A DNA stretch of 26,301 nt from a virus. A program made the translations under genes and the position numbers. The stretch covers positions 1 to 26,301 of the IMG/VR virus record IMGVR_UViG_3300027963_000292; one strand, written 5' to 3'. The notes under the pieces are model-generated. The model worked only from the letters and a program-made list of their open reading frames with translations. It did not search any database and was not told the origin of the DNA. Below are positions 8,631 through 14,657 of the stretch, piece after piece. The stretch's first letter is position 1; each line of letters begins with the position of its first letter.

Positions 8631-8941
8631 TTCACAATCAGTTCAATCGGACTGTTATCCACGCCACTATGTTCGGTTCGTGCAAGTTTAGGTGAGGCAA
8701 ACTCTGCTAATTGAGCAATAAGCGTCAAAGCACCCTTTGGGTCTGGTTTAACTTGATCGCCATCACCGTGGGCAACGGTTTCTAGCCACTTGCCAACGTT
8801 ATCAGCGTTGTTCTCAAGCAAGGCTGTAACGGTATCTCTAAAAGCTTTTGTAGCCTTGTTGACACTACCTTTCTTTCTGCCGATCCCTGCTGCGGGTGGT
8901 TTAGGTCGCACACCAGACTTCACTACTTTGCTGATTTCCAT
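8615..8941 (-). CDS. terS: Probable terminase small subunit
   Basis: A 108-residue protein directly upstream of TerL. GIGRKKGSVNKATKAFRDTVTALLENN (about residues 19-45) resembles the DNA-binding N-terminal region of small terminase subunits, and the C-terminal half (LTLIAQLAEFASPKLART) looks like the oligomerisation helices. A slightly longer frame starts with TTG at 8953. The ATG at 8941 with an upstream GAGAAAAG is the better start. It would recognise the packaging site and hand DNA to TerL. The call depends mainly on context and on the GRKKGSVNK head. Confidence 0.7.
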   Translation of the reverse strand: MEISKVVKSGVRPKPPAAGIGRKKGSVNKATKAFRDTVTALLENNADNVGKWLETVAHGDGDQVKPDPKGALTLIAQLAEFASPKLARTEHSGVDNSPIELIVKWQDE

Positions 8942-8985
8942 ATCTTTTCTCAATGGTCTTAGATTTAAGATTGGTTGAGTTTAGC

Positions 8986-9270
8986 TTACTTATTGCGTTC
9001 GCTAATATTCTTAGCTTTTGCCCTTGCATCTTCTTTGCTTGATGCGCCCCATGCTTTTAAGGCTAAAGCTAACCTAGTAGGTTTTCCGTCTTTTTCCATT
9101 GGCCCTGGCATATTTCCCATGCGTGCGAGAAAACTGGCTCTGCGTGGGTTATCACCTGACTTGACTGGTGGCTTGAGGTTCATGCCCTCTGCTTTGGCAC
9201 TCGCTCGACCTTTGGCATTTAGACCGCCAGCAGGGTTTTGCCCCTCTTTGCGTTGCCAAGCCGCTGTCAT
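8986..9270 (-). CDS. DUF6321-like small basic phage protein
   Basis: A 94-residue basic protein with the run AWQRKEGQNPAGGLNAKGRA, then MNLKPPVKSGDNPRRASFLARM and GNMPGPMEKDGKPTRLALALKAWGA. I recognise this from a phage family of unknown function (DUF6321) found from T4-like phages to small podoviruses. Its ATG overlaps the stop of the 51-residue gene upstream (ATGA). It may bind nucleic acid, given its charge, but that is inference. Between it and the small terminase are about 40 bases with no clear promoter. Confidence 0.75.
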   Translation of the reverse strand: MTAAWQRKEGQNPAGGLNAKGRASAKAEGMNLKPPVKSGDNPRRASFLARMGNMPGPMEKDGKPTRLALALKAWGASSKEDARAKAKNISERNK

Positions 9271-9422
9271 TTCTTATTGTCCTTGGCAGTCTTGGCTGAT
9301 TCTTTAAAGTCTTTAGCCGTGGGTGCGCCTGGATCACCTGGCTTTCTCATCTTTTCGCCGCTGCCTGCTTTGATGCGTTCTTGTTTGGCAAGAATTGCCG
9401 CATATAGTCCATGTTTGCTCAT
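9267..9422 (-). CDS. Small conserved phage protein, 51 aa
   Basis: A short gene that starts MSKHGLYAAILAKQERIK and continues GSGEKMRKPGDPGAPTAKDF. It overlaps both neighbours by four bases (ATGA at each end), which is strong evidence that it is real. The GSGEKMRKPG..GAPTAKDF motif recurs in short phage proteins and is usually seen beside DUF6321-type genes. Function is unknown. It is very basic and has no hydrophobic segment. Confidence 0.75.
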   Translation of the reverse strand: MSKHGLYAAILAKQERIKAGSGEKMRKPGDPGAPTAKDFKESAKTAKDNKK

Positions 9423-9775
9423 TTGAACGCCTTTAGTTTATAAAGGGTTGAATCAATCAAAGCCGCAATTTCGTCGATTTGGTTTTGTAGATTTGTGTCT
9501 TTAGGCAATTCATCACGAATGTCCTTTACAAATGCTTTGACGCTTGTGATGTATTTAACTGGGTCTGTCGCTAGATGAAAATCTTTTGGATAGCTTTTGA
9601 TTTGCTCGTAAGCCCCTTGATAACTTTCTGCCCAAGTATCAACTAGGTCAATAATGCCTTCGTAGTATTTTTGCAACGCTTTATGTTTGGCATAAGAGTC
9701 TGTTTGCAAGTGCATGAAATGTGCGTTTGTCCCGCTATGGAACAAGGTTGAGACAAATACGGCAGGATAGTCCAT
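9419..9775 (-). CDS. DUF5856-like, Dps/ferritin-like helical protein
   Basis: A 118-residue, all-helical-looking protein. HSGTNAHFMHLQTDSYAKHKALQKYYEGI (about residues 13-41) has several histidines (13, 19, 22, 31), followed by DLVDTWAESYQGAYE. This is close to the first helices of Dps/ferritin-like proteins and to the phage family DUF5856. Iron binding or DNA protection would follow from that fold, but no such activity is shown for the family as far as I know. GAGGTC before the ATG gives a clear start. It stands eight bases after the RusA stop. Confidence 0.55.
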   Translation of the reverse strand: MDYPAVFVSTLFHSGTNAHFMHLQTDSYAKHKALQKYYEGIIDLVDTWAESYQGAYEQIKSYPKDFHLATDPVKYITSVKAFVKDIRDELPKDTNLQNQIDEIAALIDSTLYKLKAFK

Positions 9776-9782
9776 AGTGACC

Positions 9783-10133
9783 TCATAGGGTAGCTATCAC
9801 AATTGTACAACCGCCGCCTGATTTAATCGACCCCCTTGCAATCTCTATTTTGTCAAACTGTCCGTCATCGTCAAACACGCCTGCATCCTGCAAAGCGTCA
9901 AATAAGCCTTTTAGCCTGTTGTCTAGGTCAATGCTGCGCCTATCCCTTGGAAAGATAGTAATGATCGCCATAAGCCTGTTTGAGCCAAAACTAGGCACTT
10001 CGTTGACCGTAACGTACTCTTGCACCGCTTGTTTGTAATCTCGCCCACCCTGACTAAGTATTGTCCTGCCTCTAAAATTGCGCCAGTAAGTGTTTACACT
10101 TGGCGGTATCGGTAGTTGCAGGGTAGCAATCAT
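9783..10133 (-). CDS. rusA: RusA-type Holliday junction resolvase
   Basis: A 116-residue resolvase. It begins with PIPPSVNTYWRNFRGR, the RusA N-terminal signature. It carries the metal-binding acidic set in RRSIDLDNRLKGLFDALQDAGVFDDD, equivalent to the DxD plus downstream Asp of E. coli RusA, and ends with KIEIARG. RusA dimers cut four-way junctions formed in recombination or by branched replication intermediates. A longer frame exists to 10175, but the ATG at 10133 overlaps the upstream stop (ATGA) and leaves a normal-length protein. It works naturally with the ERF, SSB and nuclease genes upstream. Confidence 0.9.
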   Translation of the reverse strand: MIATLQLPIPPSVNTYWRNFRGRTILSQGGRDYKQAVQEYVTVNEVPSFGSNRLMAIITIFPRDRRSIDLDNRLKGLFDALQDAGVFDDDGQFDKIEIARGSIKSGGGCTIVIATL

Positions 10134-10870
10134 ATAAGTGAGTGTTGCAATTGTTCCGGCACAAAGAAATTCCATCGGGCCGGTGCATTGTGCGACTCAA
10201 TTCTAGCTCTCATCACTTGCGCCCTGACTTCTTTGCTTGGTGGCATATAGTTACCCTTCCAAGATTGGTCTATTCCGATATTCCTGCCAATGTTTGTGCT
10301 GTCAGCTGACGCAAATGGTAGCTTTGTAAATACTTCAGGGTTTAACATCCGCAGGCCGTGCAACTTTACTAATGGCTGACCGTCATCATTGCAGATCACC
10401 CGCATAGCCTGGGCGATACGTTGCCACCATTGTTGTGTGCCGATTGTTGCGTAATTGCCGCTACTGCCTAAACAAACCCTTGGATAATCATTTGCTAACC
10501 GTTGTAACCGATCAAATGATTCATGCATATGCCAAACTGGTGCGCCAAACCATTTAGGCAATGACCATTCGGCTAATAATGCATCGTTATCGGCCTCATT
10601 CCCGTCAATTACGTCAGGAATCACCGCAAAGTCACAGGACGGGACGAGTTTAGCTTTTGCTGCCCATTCGTAGTAACCCGACCAATCTAATATCGGTTTG
10701 CCTTTTTTCCATGCGCTAAATGCCCCATTGTCTACGGCAAAACTTTGACAAACCTCAATAGCAATCGGCAATTGTTCAGGATGGGCGTAACTTATAAAGG
10801 CATGGCCTGTTGTAATTGCTAACGCTGCCGCAGTACCAGGTGTAATTGGCAAGCCATGATAATGAATCAT
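10130..10870 (-). CDS. TGT-like / DpdA-like 7-deazaguanine transglycosylase
   Basis: A 246-residue protein that can be lined up by eye with tRNA-guanine transglycosylases. FAVDNGAFSAW (44-54) matches the SDSGGFQ region with catalytic Asp47. CDFAVIPDVIDG (79-90) matches the substrate-binding Asp strand. VCLGSSGNY (132-140) matches the Gly-Gly loop. KLHGLRM (169-175) followed by FASADSTNIGRN (186-197) matches the nucleophile region, with Asp190. The zinc signature CxCxxC of tRNA enzymes is not seen. Phage members of this superfamily (DpdA) swap guanine in DNA for a 7-deazaguanine. The QueD-like gene directly upstream, overlapping by ATGA, supports that reading. Which base it inserts, and whether tRNA could be the target, is open. 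Confidence 0.62.
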   Translation of the reverse strand: MIHYHGLPITPGTAAALAITTGHAFISYAHPEQLPIAIEVCQSFAVDNGAFSAWKKGKPILDWSGYYEWAAKAKLVPSCDFAVIPDVIDGNEADNDALLAEWSLPKWFGAPVWHMHESFDRLQRLANDYPRVCLGSSGNYATIGTQQWWQRIAQAMRVICNDDGQPLVKLHGLRMLNPEVFTKLPFASADSTNIGRNIGIDQSWKGNYMPPSKEVRAQVMRARIESHNAPARWNFFVPEQLQHSLI

Positions 10871-11196
10871 TCAAATTCACCGTTGTAAACCGCACCCAGA
10901 CCGATTGATGGTCGCTCAACTCTGATTTCAAATAATCTTAAATGCTTAAGTAAAATCCAAATTTCCCTTGCTATATTTTCACTTGTTGGTAAATCAAACA
11001 AATTATCTAAATTTTTATGATCAAAAATTGATTTAACAAATAAACATTCTTTTTCAAGTTCAGACTCTCGAATGACATACCCATCTACAGCATTGCCTTG
11101 TACCCAAACTTCAACATGATAAGAATGACCGTGTATTTCTGGGTAATCCGGTAAAGAGTGAGCCGCTTCAAACGTAAATCGTTTAAAAAGTTTCAT
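10867..11196 (-). CDS. QueD-like 6-carboxytetrahydropterin synthase homolog lacking the catalytic Cys
   Basis: A 109-residue T-fold protein. LFKRFTFEAAHSLP near the start matches E. coli QueD closely. Zinc ligands His13, His22 and His24 (HGHSY) are kept, as are Asp59-His60 (SIFDHKNLD) and Glu94 (RVERP), and PTSENIAREIW is typical. However, the loop between HSLPDYPE and HGHS is about six residues shorter than in QueD and has no cysteine, so the residue equivalent to Cys27 is missing. QueD makes 6-carboxytetrahydropterin from dihydroneopterin triphosphate, for 7-deazaguanine synthesis. The gene is visibly more A/T-rich than its neighbours, which hints at a separate origin. It sits between DpdA-like and Ref-like genes with ATGA overlaps. 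Confidence 0.8.
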   Translation of the reverse strand: MKLFKRFTFEAAHSLPDYPEIHGHSYHVEVWVQGNAVDGYVIRESELEKECLFVKSIFDHKNLDNLFDLPTSENIAREIWILLKHLRLFEIRVERPSIGLGAVYNGEFE

Positions 11197-11459
11197 AATA
11201 ACGCTTCTGTTTGGGCTAATAAATCTTCTTCTGTAATCCCATATTTTTGAGCAAACGCCTTTTTGCCCAGTCCGTGTACCCCATCATTGCCGGTATGATG
11301 ATTTGGGCATAACGGTATAACCGGCGCATTTTCACGTTTCATTCCTAATCGTCTAATGTGATGAATATGGGCTGGTGTTTCCCCATATCCCAAGTGTCGG
11401 CACAACGAGCATCCAAGTTCTGCAAGTTTTTCGTAATGCTTACGTTGTGCTTTTGTCAC
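11193..11459 (-). CDS. Ref-like HNH nuclease domain protein
   Basis: An 88-residue protein with CSLCRHLGYGETPAHIHHIRR (Cys17, Cys20, His32-His34 region), then VIPLCPNHHTGNDGVHGLGKKAFAQKYGITEEDLL. This is the C-terminal zinc/HNH-like domain of phage P1 Ref (recombination enhancement function, a RecA-dependent nuclease). P1 Ref has an extra basic N-terminal tail that is not present here. The start is GTG and overlaps the upstream stop (GTGA), which implies coupled translation. In this cluster it probably nicks or processes DNA during recombination. Confidence 0.75.
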   Translation of the reverse strand: MTKAQRKHYEKLAELGCSLCRHLGYGETPAHIHHIRRLGMKRENAPVIPLCPNHHTGNDGVHGLGKKAFAQKYGITEEDLLAQTEALL

Positions 11460-11785
11460 TTAGTTAATTTCTCGATTTGACGGTTACTGGCCTGCTCTGT
11501 ACGCCAAGCATCGAATCGTAGTTGTGCGCTCGTTAACCGCCACTTTAACAACTCGGCTTTCTCAGTTGCTGCGCCGATTGCAACACACAGGTTTTGATAA
11601 TCAGGATGAGCATATGCCTCGCGCTCTTGGGCAGTTACAGCAGATTCTCCTGATTTCTTCATTAGAATAGCCTTTAGGCTTGACTTAAACGCCTCCAGTT
11701 GCGCCAGTTCGCCCTTGGCCTTAGCGTAATGAGGTGCGTTGTCCCAAATGTACTCGATTGCAGGATGGGGTGAGTAGTCGGTCAT
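11456..11785 (-). CDS. Helical phage protein of unknown function
   Basis: A 109-residue protein starting MTDYSPHPAIEYIWDNAPHY. It continues YAKAKGELAQLEAF, LMKKSGESAVTAQEREAYAHPDYQNL and a final helix ending in WRTEQASNR. This layout, with QERxAYAHPxY in the centre, is common in early regions of siphoviruses and podoviruses and has no known function. A longer frame runs to 11818, but the ATG at 11785 overlaps the upstream stop by ATGA like its neighbours. Helix-rich, with no membrane segment. Confidence 0.65.
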   Translation of the reverse strand: MTDYSPHPAIEYIWDNAPHYAKAKGELAQLEAFKSSLKAILMKKSGESAVTAQEREAYAHPDYQNLCVAIGAATEKAELLKWRLTSAQLRFDAWRTEQASNRQIEKLTK

Positions 11786-12078
11786 ATCAAATCCATCTGT
11801 TTTGGCATAACCTTCCATTCCCGTTCTGCTCGACCAGATTTGCTTTGTACGTTGCGACCAGTTAGCAGAATTTCATGATTGCGTTCTAACTCACTAAGCC
11901 GCCTAGCAACCTGATTGCCATCGAGTCCTGTAATCTGCGCTATGCCGTCTTTCCCCATTGCCCCATACTTGCATAAGGCTTGAATGATTATCGTGGCGTG
12001 TTGAGCCGCTAAAGACTTTGCAGAGTCAGCAGCAGCCCAACTTGTTATGGGATCGGTGTTTCTAGCGACTTGGTTCAT
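11782..12078 (-). CDS. Winged helix-turn-helix protein
   Basis: A 98-residue protein beginning ARNTDPITSWAAADSAKS, a head often seen in phage HTH proteins. GKDGIAQITGLDGNQVARRLSELERNHEILLTGR (about residues 42-75) is a winged helix-turn-helix: recognition helix DGNQVARRLSEL, then the wing. It is likely a DNA-binding regulator or replication accessory protein. Its target is not known. It overlaps genes on both sides by four bases, so it is expressed with the recombination/modification cluster. Confidence 0.65.
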   Translation of the reverse strand: MNQVARNTDPITSWAAADSAKSLAAQHATIIIQALCKYGAMGKDGIAQITGLDGNQVARRLSELERNHEILLTGRNVQSKSGRAEREWKVMPKQMDLI

Positions 12079-12503
12079 TCATCGCCCCTTGCTTTGTCAA
12101 TGATTCGTTGAAATGCGTCGCTATGACTCATTCCTAATGCTTTACTAATTAAAGCAAGTGATTGATAAATCATAGATTGATATTTAAGCGGGGCTTTATA
12201 TTTTAAAATTTCAAATGTTGCTTTTGCATCTTCTAAAGCCGCAATGTCTGCACTGTTTACTGCCCACAGCAATTCAATATCTAACTCAAGAGGATAAGCA
12301 TTTTCACTAAATGTTTTTACCGTAATTGAAAATGTACCAAATTGATTTGGAGTAGGTTGTTCCATTTCTTTAGCATATAAATTGTCACGCTCGTCTTGGC
12401 GTACAAGTTCGGCAAATTGTTCAAGTTCGTACTCATCGCAGTGATAATCCCAAGACAAATTAAAACCTGCTTGTGCGGCAAATTCTTTTAATTTCTCGTT
12501 CAT
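12075..12503 (-). CDS. Hypothetical phage protein, 142 aa
   Basis: Not recognised. The protein is acidic and mostly helical by appearance, with EYELEQFAELVRQDERDNLYAKE near the N-terminus and a helical C-terminal half (YQSMIYQSLALISKALGM). The frame extends to 12572, but the ATG at 12503 overlaps the stop of the small membrane protein gene by ATGA, so I start there. A/T-rich compared with the terminase region. No domain can be named. Confidence 0.6.
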   Translation of the reverse strand: MNEKLKEFAAQAGFNLSWDYHCDEYELEQFAELVRQDERDNLYAKEMEQPTPNQFGTFSITVKTFSENAYPLELDIELLWAVNSADIAALEDAKATFEILKYKAPLKYQSMIYQSLALISKALGMSHSDAFQRIIDKARGDE

Positions 12504-12688
12504 TGCATCACCAGGCTTAAAAGTGGAAAGAAACCAAACACCAACGCCAAAGCCAGCAATCCCATCACCCATGCAACTGGTGGTATACGGTCATCAGGTC
12601 GTTTGTAATCACGCATCTGTCGAGTCGTGCGACCCGTCCAGTTAGGTTTGCTCATGTCTGTGCCGTAAGGCCAGTTACGCTTATTCAT
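12500..12688 (-). CDS. Small single-span membrane protein
   Basis: A 62-residue protein with a basic, polar N-terminal part (NWTGRTTRQMRDYKRPDDR) and one strongly hydrophobic C-terminal helix (VAWVMGLLALALVFGFFPLL, about residues 38-57). It is probably inserted in the inner membrane with the basic N-terminus inside. It overlaps the upstream gene by eight bases and the downstream gene by four. Function unknown; early phage membrane peptides often act on the host envelope or exclude other phages, but nothing in the sequence proves that. Confidence 0.6.
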   Translation of the reverse strand: MNKRNWPYGTDMSKPNWTGRTTRQMRDYKRPDDRIPPVAWVMGLLALALVFGFFPLLSLVMQ

Positions 12689-12938
12689 AATCTTCCTCGT
12701 TAGCTGTCACGGTTTCAATATGGTTAACGTCAATGAAGTGTGTGTACATTGGCACAGCGCAGCACAATACGTCATCAGCATCAATTTTGATGTACGGTTC
12801 GCCATTACTGTCTGTTTTTACGCCATCTGCAAATTGATCCATAAGCTCTGCAATCTTTTTGTCGGTCAGCTCACGGCTAAGTTCACGCATCAATTGGCGC
12901 TTGCCTTCGTCTGTCATTTGGATGTATGAGTATTTCAT
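12681..12938 (-). CDS. Hypothetical acidic phage protein, 85 aa
   Basis: Not recognised. Helix-rich N-terminal half (EGKRQLMRELSRELTDKKIAELMDQF) and an acidic C-terminus (VTANEEDYE). The ATG has a good AAAGGT ribosome site. Its leader is a near-copy of the leader of the next gene upstream (see the repeat entries), so the two may be translated at similar rates. Confidence 0.6.
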   Translation of the reverse strand: MKYSYIQMTDEGKRQLMRELSRELTDKKIAELMDQFADGVKTDSNGEPYIKIDADDVLCCAVPMYTHFIDVNHIETVTANEEDYE

Positions 12939-12959
12939 TTATGTACCTTTTGTCGTAGT
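12930..12959 (-). repeat. Leader repeat, copy 1 (start region of the 85-aa gene)
   Basis: On the minus strand this reads ACTACGACAAAAGGTACATA followed by AATGAAATAC. It matches copy 2 at 13148-13179 with only two substitutions and one extra A. It contains the ribosome site (AAAGGT) and the start codon. Confidence 0.8.
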
Positions 12960-12961
12960 AA

Positions 12962-12977
12962 TGGGGCTTGCGCCCCA
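12962..12977 (-). other. Intergenic hairpin with GCAA tetraloop
   Basis: A perfect 6-bp stem (TGGGGC / GCCCCA) closed by GCAA when read on the minus strand. It lies between the stop of the 57-aa gene and the ribosome site of the 85-aa gene. There is no T-run after it, so it is more likely an mRNA-stabilising or partial-termination hairpin than a full terminator. Confidence 0.5.
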
Positions 12978-12982
12978 AGAAT

Positions 12983-13156
12983 TTATTTGTGTGAATTTGC
13001 GGGAGTGGTAATAGTCATGCGGGGATCAAAAGAATCTGATTTTTGAAAAGCAAGCACATCGTCATGCGTTTCAAACCAAACATAGGTGCAAGCAACGTGA
13101 ACGCAATAAAATCTGTCTGCTAAATAACCATCAAAATAATCTGTGTTGTATTTCAT
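12983..13156 (-). CDS. Hypothetical phage protein, 57 aa
   Basis: Not recognised. Starts MKYNTDYFDGYLADRFYC and is rich in aromatic residues, with CVHVACTYVWFETHDD in the centre. The ATG at 13156 is preceded by AAAGGTG at a normal spacing; an upstream in-frame GTG lies inside that ribosome site and is therefore not used. It is the first gene after promoter 13201-13229 and probably heads the transcript that runs on through the recombination and DpdA/QueD-like cluster. Confidence 0.6.
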   Translation of the reverse strand: MKYNTDYFDGYLADRFYCVHVACTYVWFETHDDVLAFQKSDSFDPRMTITTPANSHK

Positions 13157-13179
13157 TTTATGCACCTTTTATCGTAGTT
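13148..13179 (-). repeat. Leader repeat, copy 2 (start region of the 57-aa gene)
   Basis: On the minus strand ACTACGATAAAAGGTGCATA followed by AAATGAAATAC, the partner of copy 1. A shorter version (AGGTGCATAAATGAAA) also precedes the ERF gene at 15804. Confidence 0.8.
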
Positions 13180-13200
13180 GATCGCCTGTTGCGATAACTA

Positions 13201-13229
13201 ATATTAAGCTATCTAAACAGTAATTGCAT
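13201..13229 (-). promoter_or_regulatory. Promoter with shared operator-like element (site A)
   Basis: On the minus strand the -10 is TAATAT (13201-13206), with a weak -35 (ATGCAA) 17 bases upstream. The spacer holds TGTTTAGATAGCT. Together with the -10 it forms TTTAGATAGCTTAA (13204-13217), a quasi-palindrome of form TTnAGnnnnCTnAA found also at 15852-15865 and 16743-16756. It lies just after the terminator at 13281-13304, so it restarts transcription of the downstream genes. Confidence 0.6.
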
Positions 13230-13280
13230 AAGTGTTAACCCTAGTTTTGCAATTATTTTTAATTTATTTGGATTTTTACA

Positions 13281-13304
13281 ACAAAACGCCCCAATTACGG
13301 GGCG
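13281..13304 (-). terminator. Rho-independent terminator after the PD-(D/E)XK gene
   Basis: On the minus strand a 6-bp stem CGCCCC / GGGGCG with a GTAATT loop is followed by TTTTGTTGT. It stands about 40 bases downstream of the nuclease stop and ends the ERF-SSB-nuclease transcript before promoter site A. The T-run is short, so some read-through is likely. Confidence 0.7.
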
Positions 13305-13341
13305 GTCGATGGAACAAGGAGTGAACAACACCGACAATTTA

Positions 13342-14076
13342 TTATAGGTTGTTTTTACGTTTGTAAAACGCTAGTAAATACTGAAAACAATCCCATGCAG
13401 AGGCTAAATCATCCTCTGAATGTTCGATCAGTTTCACATCGCCTTCAGCAGTAAAGAACACGTTAGCGCATCTGGCTGTGGGCTTGCCAAGGCCAACACG
13501 GTAAGCAGACAATTGCATGATTTGTTCGTGGTACGGCACAACCTTGTCGAGCTTATCCTTGCTCTTAAAGTCGATCACGATGTTTTCAGCAATCAAATCA
13601 ACTTTGCCACCAAACCCTTCATATGCAAACGAACGTTCTGCCTCCCAAGTTTGGTCATGCCCAAAGTGGATTCTGATCGACGCATCAACCTGGTTAACAT
13701 AAACAGGGTAATCGTCTTGTTCGCCACGGTAAAAACGCTCAAGCACCCCATGCATTTGTGTGCCACGATCCATAGCGTCACGGCCTGTAGACTTACTGTC
13801 TGACATTACTCGCTCTAACCAGTTTTCTTCGGTTTCGCCGGCAATGCGTGGCAACGTCAGCGCAGCCAGTAATACTTGTTGTTGCAACCAGTTTGATAAG
13901 CCAGGTTTGGCAACCAATCCCAAAACCGTAGTTACCGACGGTACTAAATTGAGTTCCCGTGCGTCACGAACCGTTGTGTTGCGTTCTTTGCCGTTCTTGC
14001 CAATGATTTTGTACGCTGGTGAACCGTCAGCTGCGTAAAAGTGACCGCCTTCTTTTTCGTTTGTTTTAATTAACAT
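13342..14076 (-). CDS. PD-(D/E)XK nuclease (Cas4/RecB-like exonuclease)
   Basis: A 244-residue nuclease. The conserved parts are GTQMHGVLERF (His109), the active-site strand GFGGKVDLIAENIVIDFKSK with Asp160, Asp169 and Lys171, and YHEQIMQLSAYR (about 182-193), the C-terminal Gln-Tyr motif of RecB-like enzymes. It probably resects double-strand ends to give single-stranded DNA for the ERF protein. The frame extends to 14100, but the ATG at 14076 overlaps the upstream stop (TAATG) and has GGGAG at a good distance, so I chose it. Confidence 0.85.
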   Translation of the reverse strand: MLIKTNEKEGGHFYAADGSPAYKIIGKNGKERNTTVRDARELNLVPSVTTVLGLVAKPGLSNWLQQQVLLAALTLPRIAGETEENWLERVMSDSKSTGRDAMDRGTQMHGVLERFYRGEQDDYPVYVNQVDASIRIHFGHDQTWEAERSFAYEGFGGKVDLIAENIVIDFKSKDKLDKVVPYHEQIMQLSAYRVGLGKPTARCANVFFTAEGDVKLIEHSEDDLASAWDCFQYLLAFYKRKNNL

Positions 14077-14555
14077 TAAATTCTCCCAAATTGACCACAA
14101 CGATTTTTAACTTCTTGACAATAAATTGCATACGCTTCTTCAGCTGTTTTGTAATGACCAAAAACGTACTTTATGCCGTTTATAAATATGCTTGCTCGGT
14201 ACAATTGCCTTTGTGCAACAAAAGAAACGCCTTTAAATCCACTTTTGTTTCTTCGGTGCATATTTCGATTTAAGTTATTTTGCGAATGAGTCGCTTCTCT
14301 TAAATTTTCAATTCGATTGTCATCAGGTATGCAATTGATATGATCCAAAATTTTTGGCTCGTATCCGTAATGCATAACCCAAATAAGACGATGCACTCTG
14401 TAAGGTTTTCTTTTAATTAAAGTTTTAAGATAACCATCTTTGTCTTTTGTACCTACAACAGACCCCGCTTTAACGCTATTTTTGTGCGTTATTTTGTGCA
14501 GCAATTTGCCATCTTTGTAATCAAATAATTGAAGTAAAACGTCTTGAGCAATCAT
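14076..14555 (-). CDS. HNH homing endonuclease with AP2 domain
   Basis: A 159-residue free-standing endonuclease. HNH part: RVHRLIWVMHYG (53-64), ILDHINCIPDDNRIENLREA (69-88, with DH at 71-72 and Asn80/84), and SQNNLNRN. The C-terminal AP2-like DNA-binding domain is GFKGVSFVAQRQLYRASIFING (about 106-127) plus GHYKTAEEAYAIY. Such genes move by cutting alleles that lack them. It is more A/T-rich than its neighbours and splits the SSB group from the PD-(D/E)XK gene, consistent with insertion. Ribosome site GGGGTG. No intron boundaries are seen, so it looks free-standing. Confidence 0.9.
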   Translation of the reverse strand: MIAQDVLLQLFDYKDGKLLHKITHKNSVKAGSVVGTKDKDGYLKTLIKRKPYRVHRLIWVMHYGYEPKILDHINCIPDDNRIENLREATHSQNNLNRNMHRRNKSGFKGVSFVAQRQLYRASIFINGIKYVFGHYKTAEEAYAIYCQEVKNRCGQFGRI

Positions 14556-14591
14556 GATCGCACCCCGTTACGGTGGAAATCGTTACTGAGA

Positions 14592-14647
14592 AACAAAGGC
14601 AGAATGGTAACGAATCATCTTTTCCCCCGCTAAGGGTAGCCTTTGTT
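14592..14647. repeat. 9-bp inverted repeat between HNH gene and the 48-aa gene
   Basis: AACAAAGGC (14592-14600) pairs with GCCTTTGTT (14639-14647) over a 38-base loop. On the minus strand the loop holds a strong GGGGGAAAAG followed by ATG and an 11-codon reading frame (14583-14618). It may be a leader or the remains of a gene disturbed by the HNH insertion. No clear terminator T-run is present. Confidence 0.4.
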
Positions 14648-14657
14648 ATATTTTACG

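Noticed and set aside
8980-8993. Fourth operator-like match (TTTAGCTTACTTAT) before the small terminase gene
   Set aside because: One mismatch at a fixed position and no convincing promoter around it; such matches are expected by chance in a window of this size.
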